64,000 nt of DNA. Origin: Thermoplasmata archaeon. GTDB lineage: Archaea > Thermoplasmatota > Thermoplasmata > Thermoplasmatales > Thermoplasmataceae. Below the pieces are notes generated by a model. It ran no database searches. It was not told where the DNA came from and was given only the letters and a program-made list of their open reading frames with translations. The position numbers and the translations under genes were made by a program. Shown here one piece after another: positions 34,296-43,217 of the stretch (positions are counted from its first letter, which is position 1; the number at the start of each line of letters is the position of its first letter). Location: contig JAJZZX010000004.1 in the NCBI GenBank assembly GCA_021797355.1, positions 1-64,000 on the forward strand, written 5' to 3'.

Positions 34296-35186
34296 ATGCA
34301 ACTTATAAGAGTGGGGAAAGTTAAGGAGGTGTATGATGAGGGGGAGACCCTTCTATTCAAATTCACTGATAAAATATCGGTGTTTGACAAGATGATTCCG
34401 AGCCTGATTCCGCATAAGGGGGAATCTCTCTGCAGGACATCGGCATACTGGTTCAAGATGGCTTCCGAATCTGCACGGGTGGAGACTCATTTTTTGGACA
34501 TGCCGGCGCCTGACCAGATGAGGGTGAAGAAGTTCTTCGTCCCTGAGGGCAAAGGGAGCCCATACGAGATAGAATATGTCATACCGCTTGAATTCATTAT
34601 GCGCTACTATGTGGCGGGATCGCTTTTCGACAGGCTTAAGGATGGGACCCTAAAGCCAGACGATGTTGGCCTGAACCACATGCCAAAGTACGGCGAAGAG
34701 CTGGATGATCCCTTCTTTGAGGTTACCACAAAATACGAAAAATACGACCGTGTTCTTACCAAGGGCGAGGTCATAGAGATTGGCGGCATGACAGGAAACG
34801 AACTCAACAACATCAGGGAGACCATACTGAAGATAGACAGGCGGCTCAACAAGCAGGTACTGAGCAGGGGGCTCATACATGCTGACGGAAAAAAGGAGTT
34901 CGCATTTGGCGCTTCGAGGCAGCCTGTAGTAATTGATACTTTTGGAACTGCAGACGAAGACAGGTTCTGGGACCTGGAGAAATACAACAATGGTGAAATT
35001 GTTGAGCTGAGCAAAGAATCTGTCAGGCAGTATTACAGGAGCATCGGATACCACGAGAAGCTATATGCAGCAAGGAAGAACGGGCAGAAAGAGCCGGATA
35101 TCCCGCCTCTTCCCAAAGACATGGTGGAAAAGACTTCAAGGCTGTATATGGACATGTTTGAGAGGCTTACCGGACAGAAGTGGTGA
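34296..35186 (+). CDS. purC: SAICAR synthase
   Basis: This 296-residue enzyme joins aspartate to CAIR in purine synthesis. The start IRVGKVKEVYDEGETLLFKFTDKISVFDKMIP is the PurC signature. YIIPLEFIMRYYVAGSL-like sequence (IPLEFIMRYYVAGSLFDRL) and LIHADGKKEFAFGASRQPVV, DTFGTADEDRFW also match. A TATA-like region (GAATTAATACAATTTAA, about 34263-34279) implies a leaderless transcript. PurB is 14 kb away at 49220, so the purine genes are not in one operon. The next gene converges with no gap. Confidence 0.96.
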   Translation: MQLIRVGKVKEVYDEGETLLFKFTDKISVFDKMIPSLIPHKGESLCRTSAYWFKMASESARVETHFLDMPAPDQMRVKKFFVPEGKGSPYEIEYVIPLEFIMRYYVAGSLFDRLKDGTLKPDDVGLNHMPKYGEELDDPFFEVTTKYEKYDRVLTKGEVIEIGGMTGNELNNIRETILKIDRRLNKQVLSRGLIHADGKKEFAFGASRQPVVIDTFGTADEDRFWDLEKYNNGEIVELSKESVRQYYRSIGYHEKLYAARKNGQKEPDIPPLPKDMVEKTSRLYMDMFERLTGQKW

Positions 35187-35582
35187 TCACTGGATACCCA
35201 GATCAATCTGGGTCTCCACATAATGCCAGAAATGATGTTCCAGCTCATATGTCCACAGGGCTTCTGGAGTTTCTGTAAATGATATCATTGGGGCCTCAAA
35301 AATTGGATCTAGTGCCTTGGGTTCAAGATTTGTGAGCCAGTCGGCTATTCCCATCCTTATCTTGAAACTGGCATGGCTTCCGTCTATTGTTATCGTGTAT
35401 GATCTGTTCTCGGCAAGTATCGTCCTGAATATTCCGCCCTTCTTTGCCTGGACAAGAAGCCCCCTTGGATGTTTTCCGCACTGCACCCTGAATCCCTCTT
35501 CCCTGAAAAAGTTGGCAATCAATGTCTGCAGCTGATCAAAATTGACATTTTTTCCTACGTAGTCTCGCTGCACATACTTCAT
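35187..35582 (-). CDS. Conserved-looking hypothetical protein
   Basis: This 131-residue soluble protein has no domain I recognise. It begins YVQRDYVGKNVNFDQLQTL. The middle FREEGFRVQCGKHPRGLLVQAKKGG alternates strands and turns. The end is rich in aromatic residues (EALWTYELEHHFWHYVETQI). Its length, codon use like its neighbours, and position hard against the purC stop support a real gene. It resembles small archaeal proteins of unknown role. It is divergent from the exonuclease gene at 35631, with 48 nt between them that hold the TATA box. Confidence 0.65.
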   Translation of the reverse strand: MKYVQRDYVGKNVNFDQLQTLIANFFREEGFRVQCGKHPRGLLVQAKKGGIFRTILAENRSYTITIDGSHASFKIRMGIADWLTNLEPKALDPIFEAPMISFTETPEALWTYELEHHFWHYVETQIDLGIQ

Positions 35583-35599
35583 AAACTGTCAGTCCACCA

Positions 35600-35607
35600 T
35601 TATATTA
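35600..35607 (+). promoter_or_regulatory. TATA box of the exonuclease-like gene
   Basis: TTATATTA lies about 27 nt before ATG 35631, favouring that start over an in-frame ATG at 35469 and implying a leaderless transcript. Confidence 0.55.
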
Positions 35608-35630
35608 AACAATTATCACATTTCTCCGTC

Positions 35631-36275
35631 ATGAAGAATGAACCTTACCGGTCCATTGTTCCTGAGATTCTCAGCAAATTCGGAATACGCTCCGTACTGT
35701 CACTGGATCTTGAGACAGTAATTCTCAACAAGAACAGCTTTCTCACCAATGAAACAATCATCGCTGTTTCGCTTTCCTACTACACTGAGGATATGCAGAA
35801 TGAACTGTACATCTCACAGGGAGAGGATGCGGATTCAGAGTTCCAGATACTCCAAAAGCTGGACACTTTTCTTGGCAACTTCAAGCCAGCTATATTGATA
35901 GGCTACAACCATACCGGCTATGACATCCCTCTTCTCAGGATCAAGATGGCAAAACTGCCTTACGCAAAGCAGATATGGAATGCCAAATATGTGCTGTCAA
36001 CTGCCTACTGCCTTGACATGATGCAGGTCATCTCAGATTTCCTTGGGGACTACGATGGTGATTACAGGTACCGCAAGCTATCGGAGGTGGTAAGCCATGA
36101 AGCTTTCATGGAACTTCCGCTTGACAGGAAGAAGCATGTTGTAATAAGGGATGACATGAACATCGGGGAAGCAATATACCACATGTGGAAAAATGGTTCG
36201 CCTGAATTCATGGAATACTGCCGTGGTGATACTAGGGATGTTCTCAGCATCTTCCGCTATATATTCCGCGCGTGA
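35631..36275 (+). CDS. DEDD-type 3'-5' exonuclease-like protein
   Basis: This 214-residue protein has the RNase H-like motifs of the exonuclease domain of B-family DNA polymerases. SLDLET (Asp and Glu, motif I, about residue 25) is followed by LIGYNHTGYDIPLLRIKM (motif II) and YCRGDTRDVLSIFRYI (motif III). It stands alone without a polymerase domain. It may proofread, trim or degrade DNA or RNA, but the substrate is unknown. All catalytic acids appear present, so it should be active. TATA spacing fixes the start. The upstream frame is open but non-coding in character. Confidence 0.8.
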   Translation: MKNEPYRSIVPEILSKFGIRSVLSLDLETVILNKNSFLTNETIIAVSLSYYTEDMQNELYISQGEDADSEFQILQKLDTFLGNFKPAILIGYNHTGYDIPLLRIKMAKLPYAKQIWNAKYVLSTAYCLDMMQVISDFLGDYDGDYRYRKLSEVVSHEAFMELPLDRKKHVVIRDDMNIGEAIYHMWKNGSPEFMEYCRGDTRDVLSIFRYIFRA

Positions 36276-36351
36276 CCTTGAATGGATCATTCAGCGGTAA
36301 TGATTTCCCCCTATCCCGGGGAAACCCAGGCCAGCAGTGCGAGTGTAATTT

Positions 36352-36774
36352 TCAGAAGCTTCCAAATCTCGCTATGACATCAGAAAGGTTATCCATGTAA
36401 TCCTTGAATATCCTCAGAACGTCACGGCTCGTTATGACGCCAATAAGCCTCCCGTTCTCCACAACCGGAAGCCTCCTTACCCCGTTCTTGCTCATGAGAA
36501 CTGTGACCTGGTCTGTTGGGGTCTTTGGATCCACTGACATGAGCGGGGTGTTCATGATATCGGACAGCTTTACTGTCTTGGGATCAAGGTCCTTTGCCAC
36601 TATCTTGTTGACAAAATCCCATTCCGTGACCATCCCTATTGGCTTCCCATCCCTCTGCACGATGGCAAAGCCCACATGGTCATTGCTCATTACCTTTGCC
36701 GCCTGGCTGGCTGTAGTTTCTTCCGTCATCATGAGCTTGTATTCCTTCATTATATCCTTAGCGTAAAGCACCAT
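36352..36774 (-). CDS. Protein of two CBS domains
   Basis: This 140-residue protein is a tandem CBS pair and nothing else. The first (about 10-65) has TTASQAAKVMSNDHVGFAIVQRDGKPIGMVTEWDF, and the second (about 72-130) has MSVDPKTPTDQVTVLMSKNGVRRLPVV followed by GRLIGVITSRDVLRIFKDY. CBS pairs bind adenosine nucleotides or related ligands and regulate partners. Which ligand and which partner cannot be read here. It is divergent from the proteasome gene. A stand-alone regulator of this type is common in archaea. Confidence 0.9.
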   Translation of the reverse strand: MVLYAKDIMKEYKLMMTEETTASQAAKVMSNDHVGFAIVQRDGKPIGMVTEWDFVNKIVAKDLDPKTVKLSDIMNTPLMSVDPKTPTDQVTVLMSKNGVRRLPVVENGRLIGVITSRDVLRIFKDYMDNLSDVIARFGSF

Positions 36775-36932
36775 GTATGAGTATATCTCAAGAATATTTA
36801 AGCGAAACTAGCGGAACCTAATTTAGTGATGGATCGCAATCAATGTGGCAGCGGAAGTTCTCGGAATCCTTCAGGAAAATATTTAATAGCAAAATAAACT
36901 ACAGCAACTGCAGGTTTTTAGGACGTGAATTC

Positions 36933-37565
36933 ATGGAGCAAACATTACAGACCGGAACAACCACAGTTGGAATCACAGTAAAGGACGCAGTAATCATGGC
37001 CACGGAAAGAAGGGTGACCATGGACCACTTCATCATGCACAAGAATGGGAAGAAACTCCACCAGATAGATACCCACGCGGCCATGACCATAGCCGGCCTT
37101 GTGGGGGATGCCCAGGTCCTTGTGAGATATATGTCCGCTGAGCTTGAAATATACAGGCTTCAGAGGAGAGTTAACATGCCCATAGAGGCTGCAGCCACCT
37201 TGCTATCAAACATTCTGAACCAGAGCAAGTTCTATCCGTACATGGTGCAGATACTCATAGGTGGATATGACCGATCTCCCCACATTTTCTCCGTTGACGC
37301 TGCTGGAGGTTCTGTTGAGGACATATATGCCAGCACAGGATCTGGTTCACCATTCGTCTATGGCGTACTGGAGAACGGTTTCAGGAGGGATATGCCGGTT
37401 GATGAAGGCGTTGAACTTGTGATCCGTGCCATATCAGCTGCAAAACAGAGGGACTCTGCATCTGGCGGAATGATAGATGTTGCAGTGATCGACAAGAACG
37501 GCTACCGCCAGATACCAGAAGATGAAGTTGCAGACAGAATAAAAAAGTACAAATTGCAGCTATAA
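36933..37565 (+). CDS. psmB: Proteasome beta subunit
   Basis: This 210-residue subunit closely resembles the Thermoplasma acidophilum beta subunit. The propeptide MEQTLQTG of eight residues is removed to expose the catalytic Thr ([20 protein letters not shown]). [20 protein letters not shown] and SIDAAGG-like [20 protein letters not shown] follow, with Lys and Asp of the active site present. Seven-member beta rings cleave unfolded proteins inside the 20S core. I chose ATG 36933 because it gives the known propeptide. The frame is open 30 codons further upstream, but that extension is unlike the family. The alpha subunit is not in this window. Confidence 0.97.
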   Translation: MEQTLQTGTTTVGITVKDAVIMATERRVTMDHFIMHKNGKKLHQIDTHAAMTIAGLVGDAQVLVRYMSAELEIYRLQRRVNMPIEAAATLLSNILNQSKFYPYMVQILIGGYDRSPHIFSVDAAGGSVEDIYASTGSGSPFVYGVLENGFRRDMPVDEGVELVIRAISAAKQRDSASGGMIDVAVIDKNGYRQIPEDEVADRIKKYKLQL

Positions 37566-37610
37566 ATCCACTATTACCATTTATCTTAATAAATTGGGGC
37601 GTTCCCAGAA

Positions 37611-39533
37611 ATGTCTTTTAGAGATTATCTTTCGGAAGCAAGGAGCATATTCGACAAGCTGTATCCCGACAACCAGATCACAGAGGTGGACTATGAAGGC
37701 CCTACCATAGTGGTTTACACAAAGAATCTCGATCTCTTCTCACACCGTGACGATCTGGCAAAACAGATTGCACAGGATCTGAGGAGGAGAATAGCCATCA
37801 GGCCTGACCCATCAATTCTGCTGTCTGAGGAGGAGGCAACTGCCATAATCAGCAACATAATACCAGAGACCGCCGGCTTCAGGGATGTATACTTTGAGCC
37901 TGATACCGGGGAGGCGGTAATAGAGGTTGAAGAGCCTTCGATAATAACCGCAAGGGATGCTGAATACATCTCAACCATAAAGGAAAAGACCAAGTGGTCT
38001 CCCCGCTTTGTCAGGGCACCCCCCATGCACTCCAGGACGGTCAAGGAGATGAGGGAGTTCATGAGGGAGGTGAAGCAGGAAAGGAAGGCATTCCTGCATA
38101 ATCTTGGCGAGAAGCTCAACATACCGCCAATGGAGGGTGAGACCTGGGTCAGGATAACTGCAGTCGGCGGGCACAGGGAGGTGGGGCGCAGCGCCACTCT
38201 CGTCTCAACTAACAACTCCAGGATTCTTGTGGACTGCGGCATGATGAACATAAATGATGAGGAGGAATCCCCGTGGGCTGGCGCCCCATACCTTTATATC
38301 CCAGAAATGCAGCCTTTCAGCTCTATTGATGCCGTGATCCTGACTCATGCACATCTTGACCATTCTGGCCTCCTGCCCATCCTGTACAAGTACGGCTACG
38401 AGGGCCCAGTTTACATGACCCCACCCACAAGGGATCTGGCAGCCCTGCTGCAAAATGACTACATAAAGGTTGCACATGCAGAGGGGCACAAGGGTCCTTA
38501 TGAGTCCAAGCATATCAGGGAAGCACTCAAGCGTTCCATCGTTCTCAGGTACAACGAGACAACTGACATAACAAGGGATGTGAGGCTCACATTCTATAAT
38601 GCAGGCCATATCCTTGGATCTGCATCTGTGCACCTGCACATAGGTGAGGGGCTTTACAACATAGTACTCAGCGGTGATGTCAAGTTCGAGAAGACGTGGC
38701 TTTTCAACCCTGCCAATAACAAGTTCCCAAGGGCTGAGACATTCATGACGGAATCCACATATGCAGGGAGGGAAGATTACCACCACCCTAGGGCAGAAGC
38801 ATCCAACCAGCTGGTTGACATTATTAACAGGACCTTCGAGAGGGGAGGTTCAGTCCTCATACCTGTCTTTGCTGTTGGAAGGAGCCAGGAGGTCATGCTG
38901 GTTCTTGAGGAGGCGGTCAGGACAGGAAAGATGAAGGAAGTCCCAGTCTACCTGGATGGGATGATAATGGAGGCAACGGCAATCCATGCGGCCTACCCAG
39001 AATATCTTAACAAGAACCTGAGGGAGGCAATAATGGTCAAGAGGGAGAATCCTTTCCTAAGCCCCATATTCAAGAGGGTCGAATCGAAGAAGCAACGGGA
39101 GGATATTTGCGATTCCACAGAGAACCAGGTTGTGCTCGCCACATCTGGAATGATGAATGGCGGCCCGGTTATGGAATATTTCAAGACATGGGCTCCCTCA
39201 CCAAAGAATGCCCTTGTTTTTGTCGGATACCAGGCGGATGGCACGCTTGGAAGGAGGATCCAGCGCGGAGCCCAGGAAATAACACTGTCAGATAACGGGA
39301 AGCAGGCCAGGTATGAGATAAAGATGGCAGTGGAGAATGCTGAAGGTTTCTCAGGCCATTCTGATAAGAGGCAGCTGCTTGCATACATTGCTACAATGCA
39401 GCCCAAGCCACACCGGATTCTCGTCAACCATGGCGACGGCGAAAAAGCAGTCGAATTTGCAAGACTCATAAGGTCGAAGTTCGGTATTGAGGCCGTCGCC
39501 CTGAAGAATCTTGAAACACTTAGACTGTACTGA
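37611..39533 (+). CDS. aCPSF1 (FttA-type) beta-CASP ribonuclease
   Basis: This 640-residue protein has two N-terminal KH-type domains (about 1-145). The metallo-beta-lactamase core has HAHLDHSG at 246-253, and the beta-CASP region ends with LVNHGDGEKA. The family (aCPSF1, also called FttA) cuts RNA and releases transcripts at T-rich termination sites in archaea. Zinc motifs are intact: HxHxDH, a GHILGSASVH segment, LSGDVKF, and FSGHSDKRQL. It follows psmB by 45 nt in the same direction, which is a common archaeal neighbour pair, perhaps in one operon. Function is inferred from strong family similarity. Confidence 0.96.
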   Translation: MSFRDYLSEARSIFDKLYPDNQITEVDYEGPTIVVYTKNLDLFSHRDDLAKQIAQDLRRRIAIRPDPSILLSEEEATAIISNIIPETAGFRDVYFEPDTGEAVIEVEEPSIITARDAEYISTIKEKTKWSPRFVRAPPMHSRTVKEMREFMREVKQERKAFLHNLGEKLNIPPMEGETWVRITAVGGHREVGRSATLVSTNNSRILVDCGMMNINDEEESPWAGAPYLYIPEMQPFSSIDAVILTHAHLDHSGLLPILYKYGYEGPVYMTPPTRDLAALLQNDYIKVAHAEGHKGPYESKHIREALKRSIVLRYNETTDITRDVRLTFYNAGHILGSASVHLHIGEGLYNIVLSGDVKFEKTWLFNPANNKFPRAETFMTESTYAGREDYHHPRAEASNQLVDIINRTFERGGSVLIPVFAVGRSQEVMLVLEEAVRTGKMKEVPVYLDGMIMEATAIHAAYPEYLNKNLREAIMVKRENPFLSPIFKRVESKKQREDICDSTENQVVLATSGMMNGGPVMEYFKTWAPSPKNALVFVGYQADGTLGRRIQRGAQEITLSDNGKQARYEIKMAVENAEGFSGHSDKRQLLAYIATMQPKPHRILVNHGDGEKAVEFARLIRSKFGIEAVALKNLETLRLY

Positions 39534-39576
39534 TACTGCGTCTTTTTCTGATAAATATGTGGTTGGATCAGTGCCC

Positions 39577-39591
39577 CTGCCTGCTAGGCAG
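39577..39591 (+). terminator. Possible stem-loop downstream of the aCPSF1 gene
   Basis: CTGCCT and AGGCAG form a 6-bp stem with a 3-nt loop, 43 nt after the aCPSF1 stop. T-rich sequence (39609-39620) lies some 18 nt further on. Archaeal termination relies mainly on T-runs, so the hairpin's role is doubtful. Confidence 0.25.
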
Positions 39592-39706
39592 CTTCCATCT
39601 TTCCGGTTATATTTTTTGTCCATAGCATTTGCTGGTTTTATATTTCGTCTTCTTGCGTGCCGATACTCGCCATACTGTTTATTTTTAAATTTTGTAAACG
39701 GCTGAC

Positions 39707-39717
39707 TTTAATAATTA
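39707..39717 (+). promoter_or_regulatory. TATA box of the ornithine cyclodeaminase-like gene
   Basis: TTTAATAATTA is centred about 25 nt before ATG 39737. It supports that start over the in-frame TTG at 39725. Confidence 0.55.
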
Positions 39718-39736
39718 AATACAGTTGTTTGTAACA

Positions 39737-40630
39737 ATGGTTTTGATTGCGAATGACACTGAAGTTGCTGAATTTGGAATAGAAAAAAGCATTTCCATCC
39801 TGGAGAGATGCTTTGTCGAGCATTGCCATGGGACATTGGAAAGCCCGCCCAGACTGCACGCAGAATTGACTGATGGAAAACTTGTCTTCACAGCCGGAGG
39901 CAGCAATATGAATCATGTGGCAGGCTTCAGGGTATACACTACATTTCCCGAGGATCAGCAGCTGACAGTAGTGTATGATTCTGCTTCTGGGAATCTTGAA
40001 GGGGTTGTTGAGGGATCTCTCCTGGGCGTCTATAGGACTGCTTCAATAGGGGCATTATCCATAAAATACATGTCCAGCAGCGATGCCCATTCCCTGGGAA
40101 TAATTGGATCAGGGGTGCAGGCGTTTCACCAGGCTCTGGCTGCCATCAGGATGAGAAACTTCTCATCCATATATGTTCATTCAAGAAATCCCAGCCACCT
40201 GCATTCATTTGCGGATCGGCTGCGCAAATACACTGATCTGCCAGTACATGAACTTGGAAGTTCTGGAGAAGTGGCTGCGATGTCTGATGTCATGATCACT
40301 GCCACCAGAAGCAGTTCCCCTTTATTTAGGCCGCAGAGTGTCAGGAAGGGTGCACACATAGTTGCGGTTGGACGGAAGTCCATTGGGAACAGTGAAATCG
40401 ACCCTGCTTTGGCAGAGCTTTGCACAGTACTTGCCACTGACTCCCCGATACAACTCAAGAATTACGATCCTCCTCATGTAATGGCTGGAAAGAGCGTTAT
40501 AGATCTCAGTGAAATAATCTGCGGGAAACAGCCGGGAAGGATCTCCCACGAAGATGTGACAATGTTCCTTTCTGTAGGCCTATCAGGCACTGAGGTGATG
40601 CTTGCAAAGGCAATTCTGGACCAAAAATGA
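39737..40630 (+). CDS. Ornithine cyclodeaminase / alanine dehydrogenase-family protein
   Basis: About 297 residues. The family's NAD-binding region SLGIIGSGVQAFHQALAAIRM is clear at about 120-140. HSRNP follows, then the TATRSSSPLF loop and GAHIVAVGRKSIGNSEIDPAL. The N-terminal dimer domain has RLHAEL and GFRVYTTFPE. Members convert ornithine to proline, reduce ketimines or act as amino-acid dehydrogenases, and the exact reaction cannot be told from sequence. It is convergent with the transaldolase operon, 16 nt apart. TATA spacing sets the start. Confidence 0.85.
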   Translation: MVLIANDTEVAEFGIEKSISILERCFVEHCHGTLESPPRLHAELTDGKLVFTAGGSNMNHVAGFRVYTTFPEDQQLTVVYDSASGNLEGVVEGSLLGVYRTASIGALSIKYMSSSDAHSLGIIGSGVQAFHQALAAIRMRNFSSIYVHSRNPSHLHSFADRLRKYTDLPVHELGSSGEVAAMSDVMITATRSSSPLFRPQSVRKGAHIVAVGRKSIGNSEIDPALAELCTVLATDSPIQLKNYDPPHVMAGKSVIDLSEIICGKQPGRISHEDVTMFLSVGLSGTEVMLAKAILDQK

Positions 40631-40646
40631 AGTTATGATGGTGTTT

Positions 40647-41318
40647 CTAAAGCGGGAAACTGCCATCCGGAGAAACTTTCTTCCAGTCATCAAGGAACCT
40701 GGCCAGACCCTCGTCCGTCTTTGGGTGCAGTGGGAGTTTCTTAAGGACATCGAACGGAAGTGTCACAACGTCAGCCCCTATGACTGCTGCCCTTAGTACA
40801 TGTACAGGATTCCTGATTGACGCAACCAGTATCTTTGTCTGTATGTTGTAGTTGGTGAAGATGGTCTTTATCTGGTCTATGATCTGCATCCCGTCCTCCC
40901 CTATGTCATCAAGCCTCCCCACGAATGGGGATACGTATTCCGCTCCGCTCTTGGCTGCCAGAAGAGCCTGTACCGGGTTGAATATGAGCGTGCAGTTTAC
41001 TGGAATCCTCTTCTCCTTGAGGCTCTTTATTGCCTTGAGGCCGTCCAGAGTCATGGGTATCTTCACAACTGCATTTGCACCCAACTGGGACACTTTCAGT
41101 GCCTGCTTCATCATGTTGTCATAATCTGTGGCGACAACCTCAACGCTAACCGGCCCTGGGGTAATGCTGATGATCTCCTTCACTATTTCCACGAATGTCT
41201 TGCCCTTGGAAGCCTCCTTGGCTGCAAGAGTGGGATTCGTTGTGACGCCGTCCACCAGCCCAAGTGCAACTCCTTCTCTAATCTCTTCAACATTTGATGT
41301 ATCAAGGAAAATCTTCAT
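40647..41318 (-). CDS. tal: Transaldolase (TalC / FSA-type)
   Basis: This 223-residue enzyme is of the short fructose-6-phosphate aldolase/transaldolase type. It starts [16 protein letters not shown], with [32 protein letters not shown] (the Schiff-base Lys), [11 protein letters not shown], and [16 protein letters not shown]. It transfers dihydroxyacetone units in the non-oxidative pentose phosphate route. It starts inside the transketolase C gene (16-17 nt overlap) with GGGAGGAA about 8 nt before its ATG. It is the last gene of the tktN-tktC-tal operon, so both enzymes of sugar-phosphate rearrangement are made together. Confidence 0.95.
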   Translation of the reverse strand: MKIFLDTSNVEEIREGVALGLVDGVTTNPTLAAKEASKGKTFVEIVKEIISITPGPVSVEVVATDYDNMMKQALKVSQLGANAVVKIPMTLDGLKAIKSLKEKRIPVNCTLIFNPVQALLAAKSGAEYVSPFVGRLDDIGEDGMQIIDQIKTIFTNYNIQTKILVASIRNPVHVLRAAVIGADVVTLPFDVLKKLPLHPKTDEGLARFLDDWKKVSPDGSFPL

Positions 41319-42258
41319 ATCTGGGTTCCTCCCTGAAGCATGCTTCAGCAAACTTTACCATATCATCAACACCCATATGAAAATAATCAAAAAGCTCCCA
41401 GGACTTGCCGCTCTTACCGAAGGTATCCCGCATACCAAGGCGCCAGACTGGTACTGGGTACCCCTCGCCAACGGTTTCTGCCACCCTGCTCCCCAGACCG
41501 TTATAGATGGAATGTTCCTCCACAGTAACAATCTTTCCCGTGTCCCTAGCAGCCTTTAGTATGGTGTTTCTGTCAAGTGGCTTTATTGATGACATGTTAA
41601 TAACCCTGGCATCTATGCCGCGTGATTTGAGCTGCTCGGCGGCCTGCATGGCAAATGATACCATAACTCCCATACCTATTATTGCCATGTCATTGCCATC
41701 CCTTACAATGGTGGCCTTTCCAGGCCTGAATTCATATCCAGGATCGTTAATCACAGGGAATTTTTCTCTGGTCAGCCTCACATAGTATGGGCCTTTCCCA
41801 GTTTCTGCCAGATAATCGATGACGCTCCTGGTCTCAACGGAGTCGACCGGAACAGCTACCTTCATATTCGGAAGCCCGCTCATAATGCCTACGTCCTCAA
41901 CAATCTGGTGGGTAGCCCCGTCTTCACCAACGGTGATTCCGGCATGCGTAACAACGAAATTAACATCAAGGTTGTTGTAGCACACCGACTGTCTCATCTG
42001 TTCATACGTCCTTGTAAGGAATACGGCAAATGTTGACGCGAATACCTTCTTGCCTGAAAGTGCCAGCCCTGCGGCAGTCTCCACCATTGACTGCTCTGCA
42101 ATGCCCATGTTAAAAAACCTGTCCGGAAAGGCCTTGCCAAACTCAGCAGTCTTGGTGGAAGTAGACAGATCGGCATCCAGCACCACCAAATTCCTGTGCT
42201 TGGAACCTAGCCTGATGAGCTCGTCGCCGTATGCCTCCCTGAGGCTCTCTGATGCCAT
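41302..42258 (-). CDS. Transketolase, C-terminal subunit
   Basis: This 318-residue chain holds the pyrimidine-binding and C-terminal domains of transketolase. Motifs are [21 protein letters not shown] with the catalytic Glu, [35 protein letters not shown], and [16 protein letters not shown]. It works only with the N-terminal chain encoded just upstream. The start at ATG 42258, one base after the stop of the partner, is the natural family start. The frame is open further, but that extension lies inside the partner's frame. Split transketolase is the rule in archaea. Confidence 0.94.
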   Translation of the reverse strand: MASESLREAYGDELIRLGSKHRNLVVLDADLSTSTKTAEFGKAFPDRFFNMGIAEQSMVETAAGLALSGKKVFASTFAVFLTRTYEQMRQSVCYNNLDVNFVVTHAGITVGEDGATHQIVEDVGIMSGLPNMKVAVPVDSVETRSVIDYLAETGKGPYYVRLTREKFPVINDPGYEFRPGKATIVRDGNDMAIIGMGVMVSFAMQAAEQLKSRGIDARVINMSSIKPLDRNTILKAARDTGKIVTVEEHSIYNGLGSRVAETVGEGYPVPVWRLGMRDTFGKSGKSWELFDYFHMGVDDMVKFAEACFREEPRYEDFP

Positions 42259-42259
42259 C

Positions 42260-43084
42260 TCATTCGCCTCCCAATTCCAGCATTGCCTGCCTGAATTCCT
42301 GCTCATTTGCAGGAGGGGAGCCATGGTATTTTGGATTATTCTCCATGTAGCTTACCCCTTTCCCTTTCACGGTGTGGGCCAGGATGAATACAGGCTTGTC
42401 CCTGGATTTCTTGGCCTCCTCAATGGCAGGTATTATCTGGTCGAAATCATGACCGTCAATTTCCAGAACCTTCCAGCCAAAACTTTCCACCATTTTTCCA
42501 ATGTCGCCGAGGGGCATTATGTCCTTTGTGTAGCCGTCCAGCTGTACTCCGTTCCTGTCAAGGATGGCTATTAGGTTGTTAAGCCTGTACTTGTTTCCAG
42601 CCATGAGCGATTCCCATACGCTTCCTTCCTCTATCTCGCCATCGCCAAGGATAACAAAAGTCCTGTAGTCGCGTTTATCGAGTTTAGCTGCAAGCGCAAT
42701 CCCGACGCCGATGCCAAGGCCCTGCCCAAGTGAGCCGGTGGAGGCTTCAACTCCTGGGACACCCCTGTGGACATGGCCCTCAAGTTTTGAGTTCAGTTTC
42801 CTGAAGCCAGAAAGCAGCGACTCGGGAAAGAAACCCCTGAGGGCTAGTGTCGCATAAAGCCCAGGAGATGCGTGCCCCTTGCTCATTATGAGCCTGTCCC
42901 TGTCCGGATCATCTGGTTCCAGAGGATCGATGTTCATCTCTCTGAAGTAAAGGGCGGCAAGGATATCGGCAATGCTTAGGGACCCGCCTGGATGGCCACT
43001 CTTGGCTTCATAAACCATCTCAATGACCTTTTTTCTGATATTTCTGGCAACATTTTTCAGATCGCTAACAGTGTACTGCTCCAT
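42260..43084 (-). CDS. Transketolase, N-terminal subunit
   Basis: This 274-residue chain has the thiamine-diphosphate domain of transketolase. It shows KSGHPGGSLSIADILAALYF, MSKGHASPGLYATLALRG, GSLGQGLGIGVGIALAAKL, and the ThDP motif ILGDGEIEEGSVWE with the Mg-binding Asp. I chose ATG 43084 (MEQYTVSDLKN) because it fits the family start. The upstream ATG 43141 adds a non-homologous stretch. It heads the operon with the C-terminal chain and transaldolase. Confidence 0.94.
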   Translation of the reverse strand: MEQYTVSDLKNVARNIRKKVIEMVYEAKSGHPGGSLSIADILAALYFREMNIDPLEPDDPDRDRLIMSKGHASPGLYATLALRGFFPESLLSGFRKLNSKLEGHVHRGVPGVEASTGSLGQGLGIGVGIALAAKLDKRDYRTFVILGDGEIEEGSVWESLMAGNKYRLNNLIAILDRNGVQLDGYTKDIMPLGDIGKMVESFGWKVLEIDGHDFDQIIPAIEEAKKSRDKPVFILAHTVKGKGVSYMENNPKYHGSPPANEQEFRQAMLELGGE

Positions 43085-43217
43085 GAACTTTCCACCATGT
43101 CCCCGCCAGACCATTCCCCGGTAGTGGCGAGGCATAACCATTCCGTATTTTCAATTCGATTAAAAATGTTTTTTATACGCAGCAAGCAACATTGATCCAG
43201 ATCAGTAAACAGGAGAG

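Noticed and set aside
36843-36932. Longer N-terminus for the proteasome beta subunit
   Set aside because: The Thermoplasma propeptide starts at 36933; the extra 30 residues do not resemble any proteasome chain.
37715-38251. Long minus-strand frame opposite the aCPSF1 gene (178 codons)
   Set aside because: It is a shadow of the real gene; the composition has no domain features, and the aCPSF1 motifs are on the plus strand.
39577-39591. Strong intrinsic terminator after aCPSF1
   Set aside because: The stem is only 6 bp and the T-rich part is not adjacent. I list it only as a weak stem-loop.
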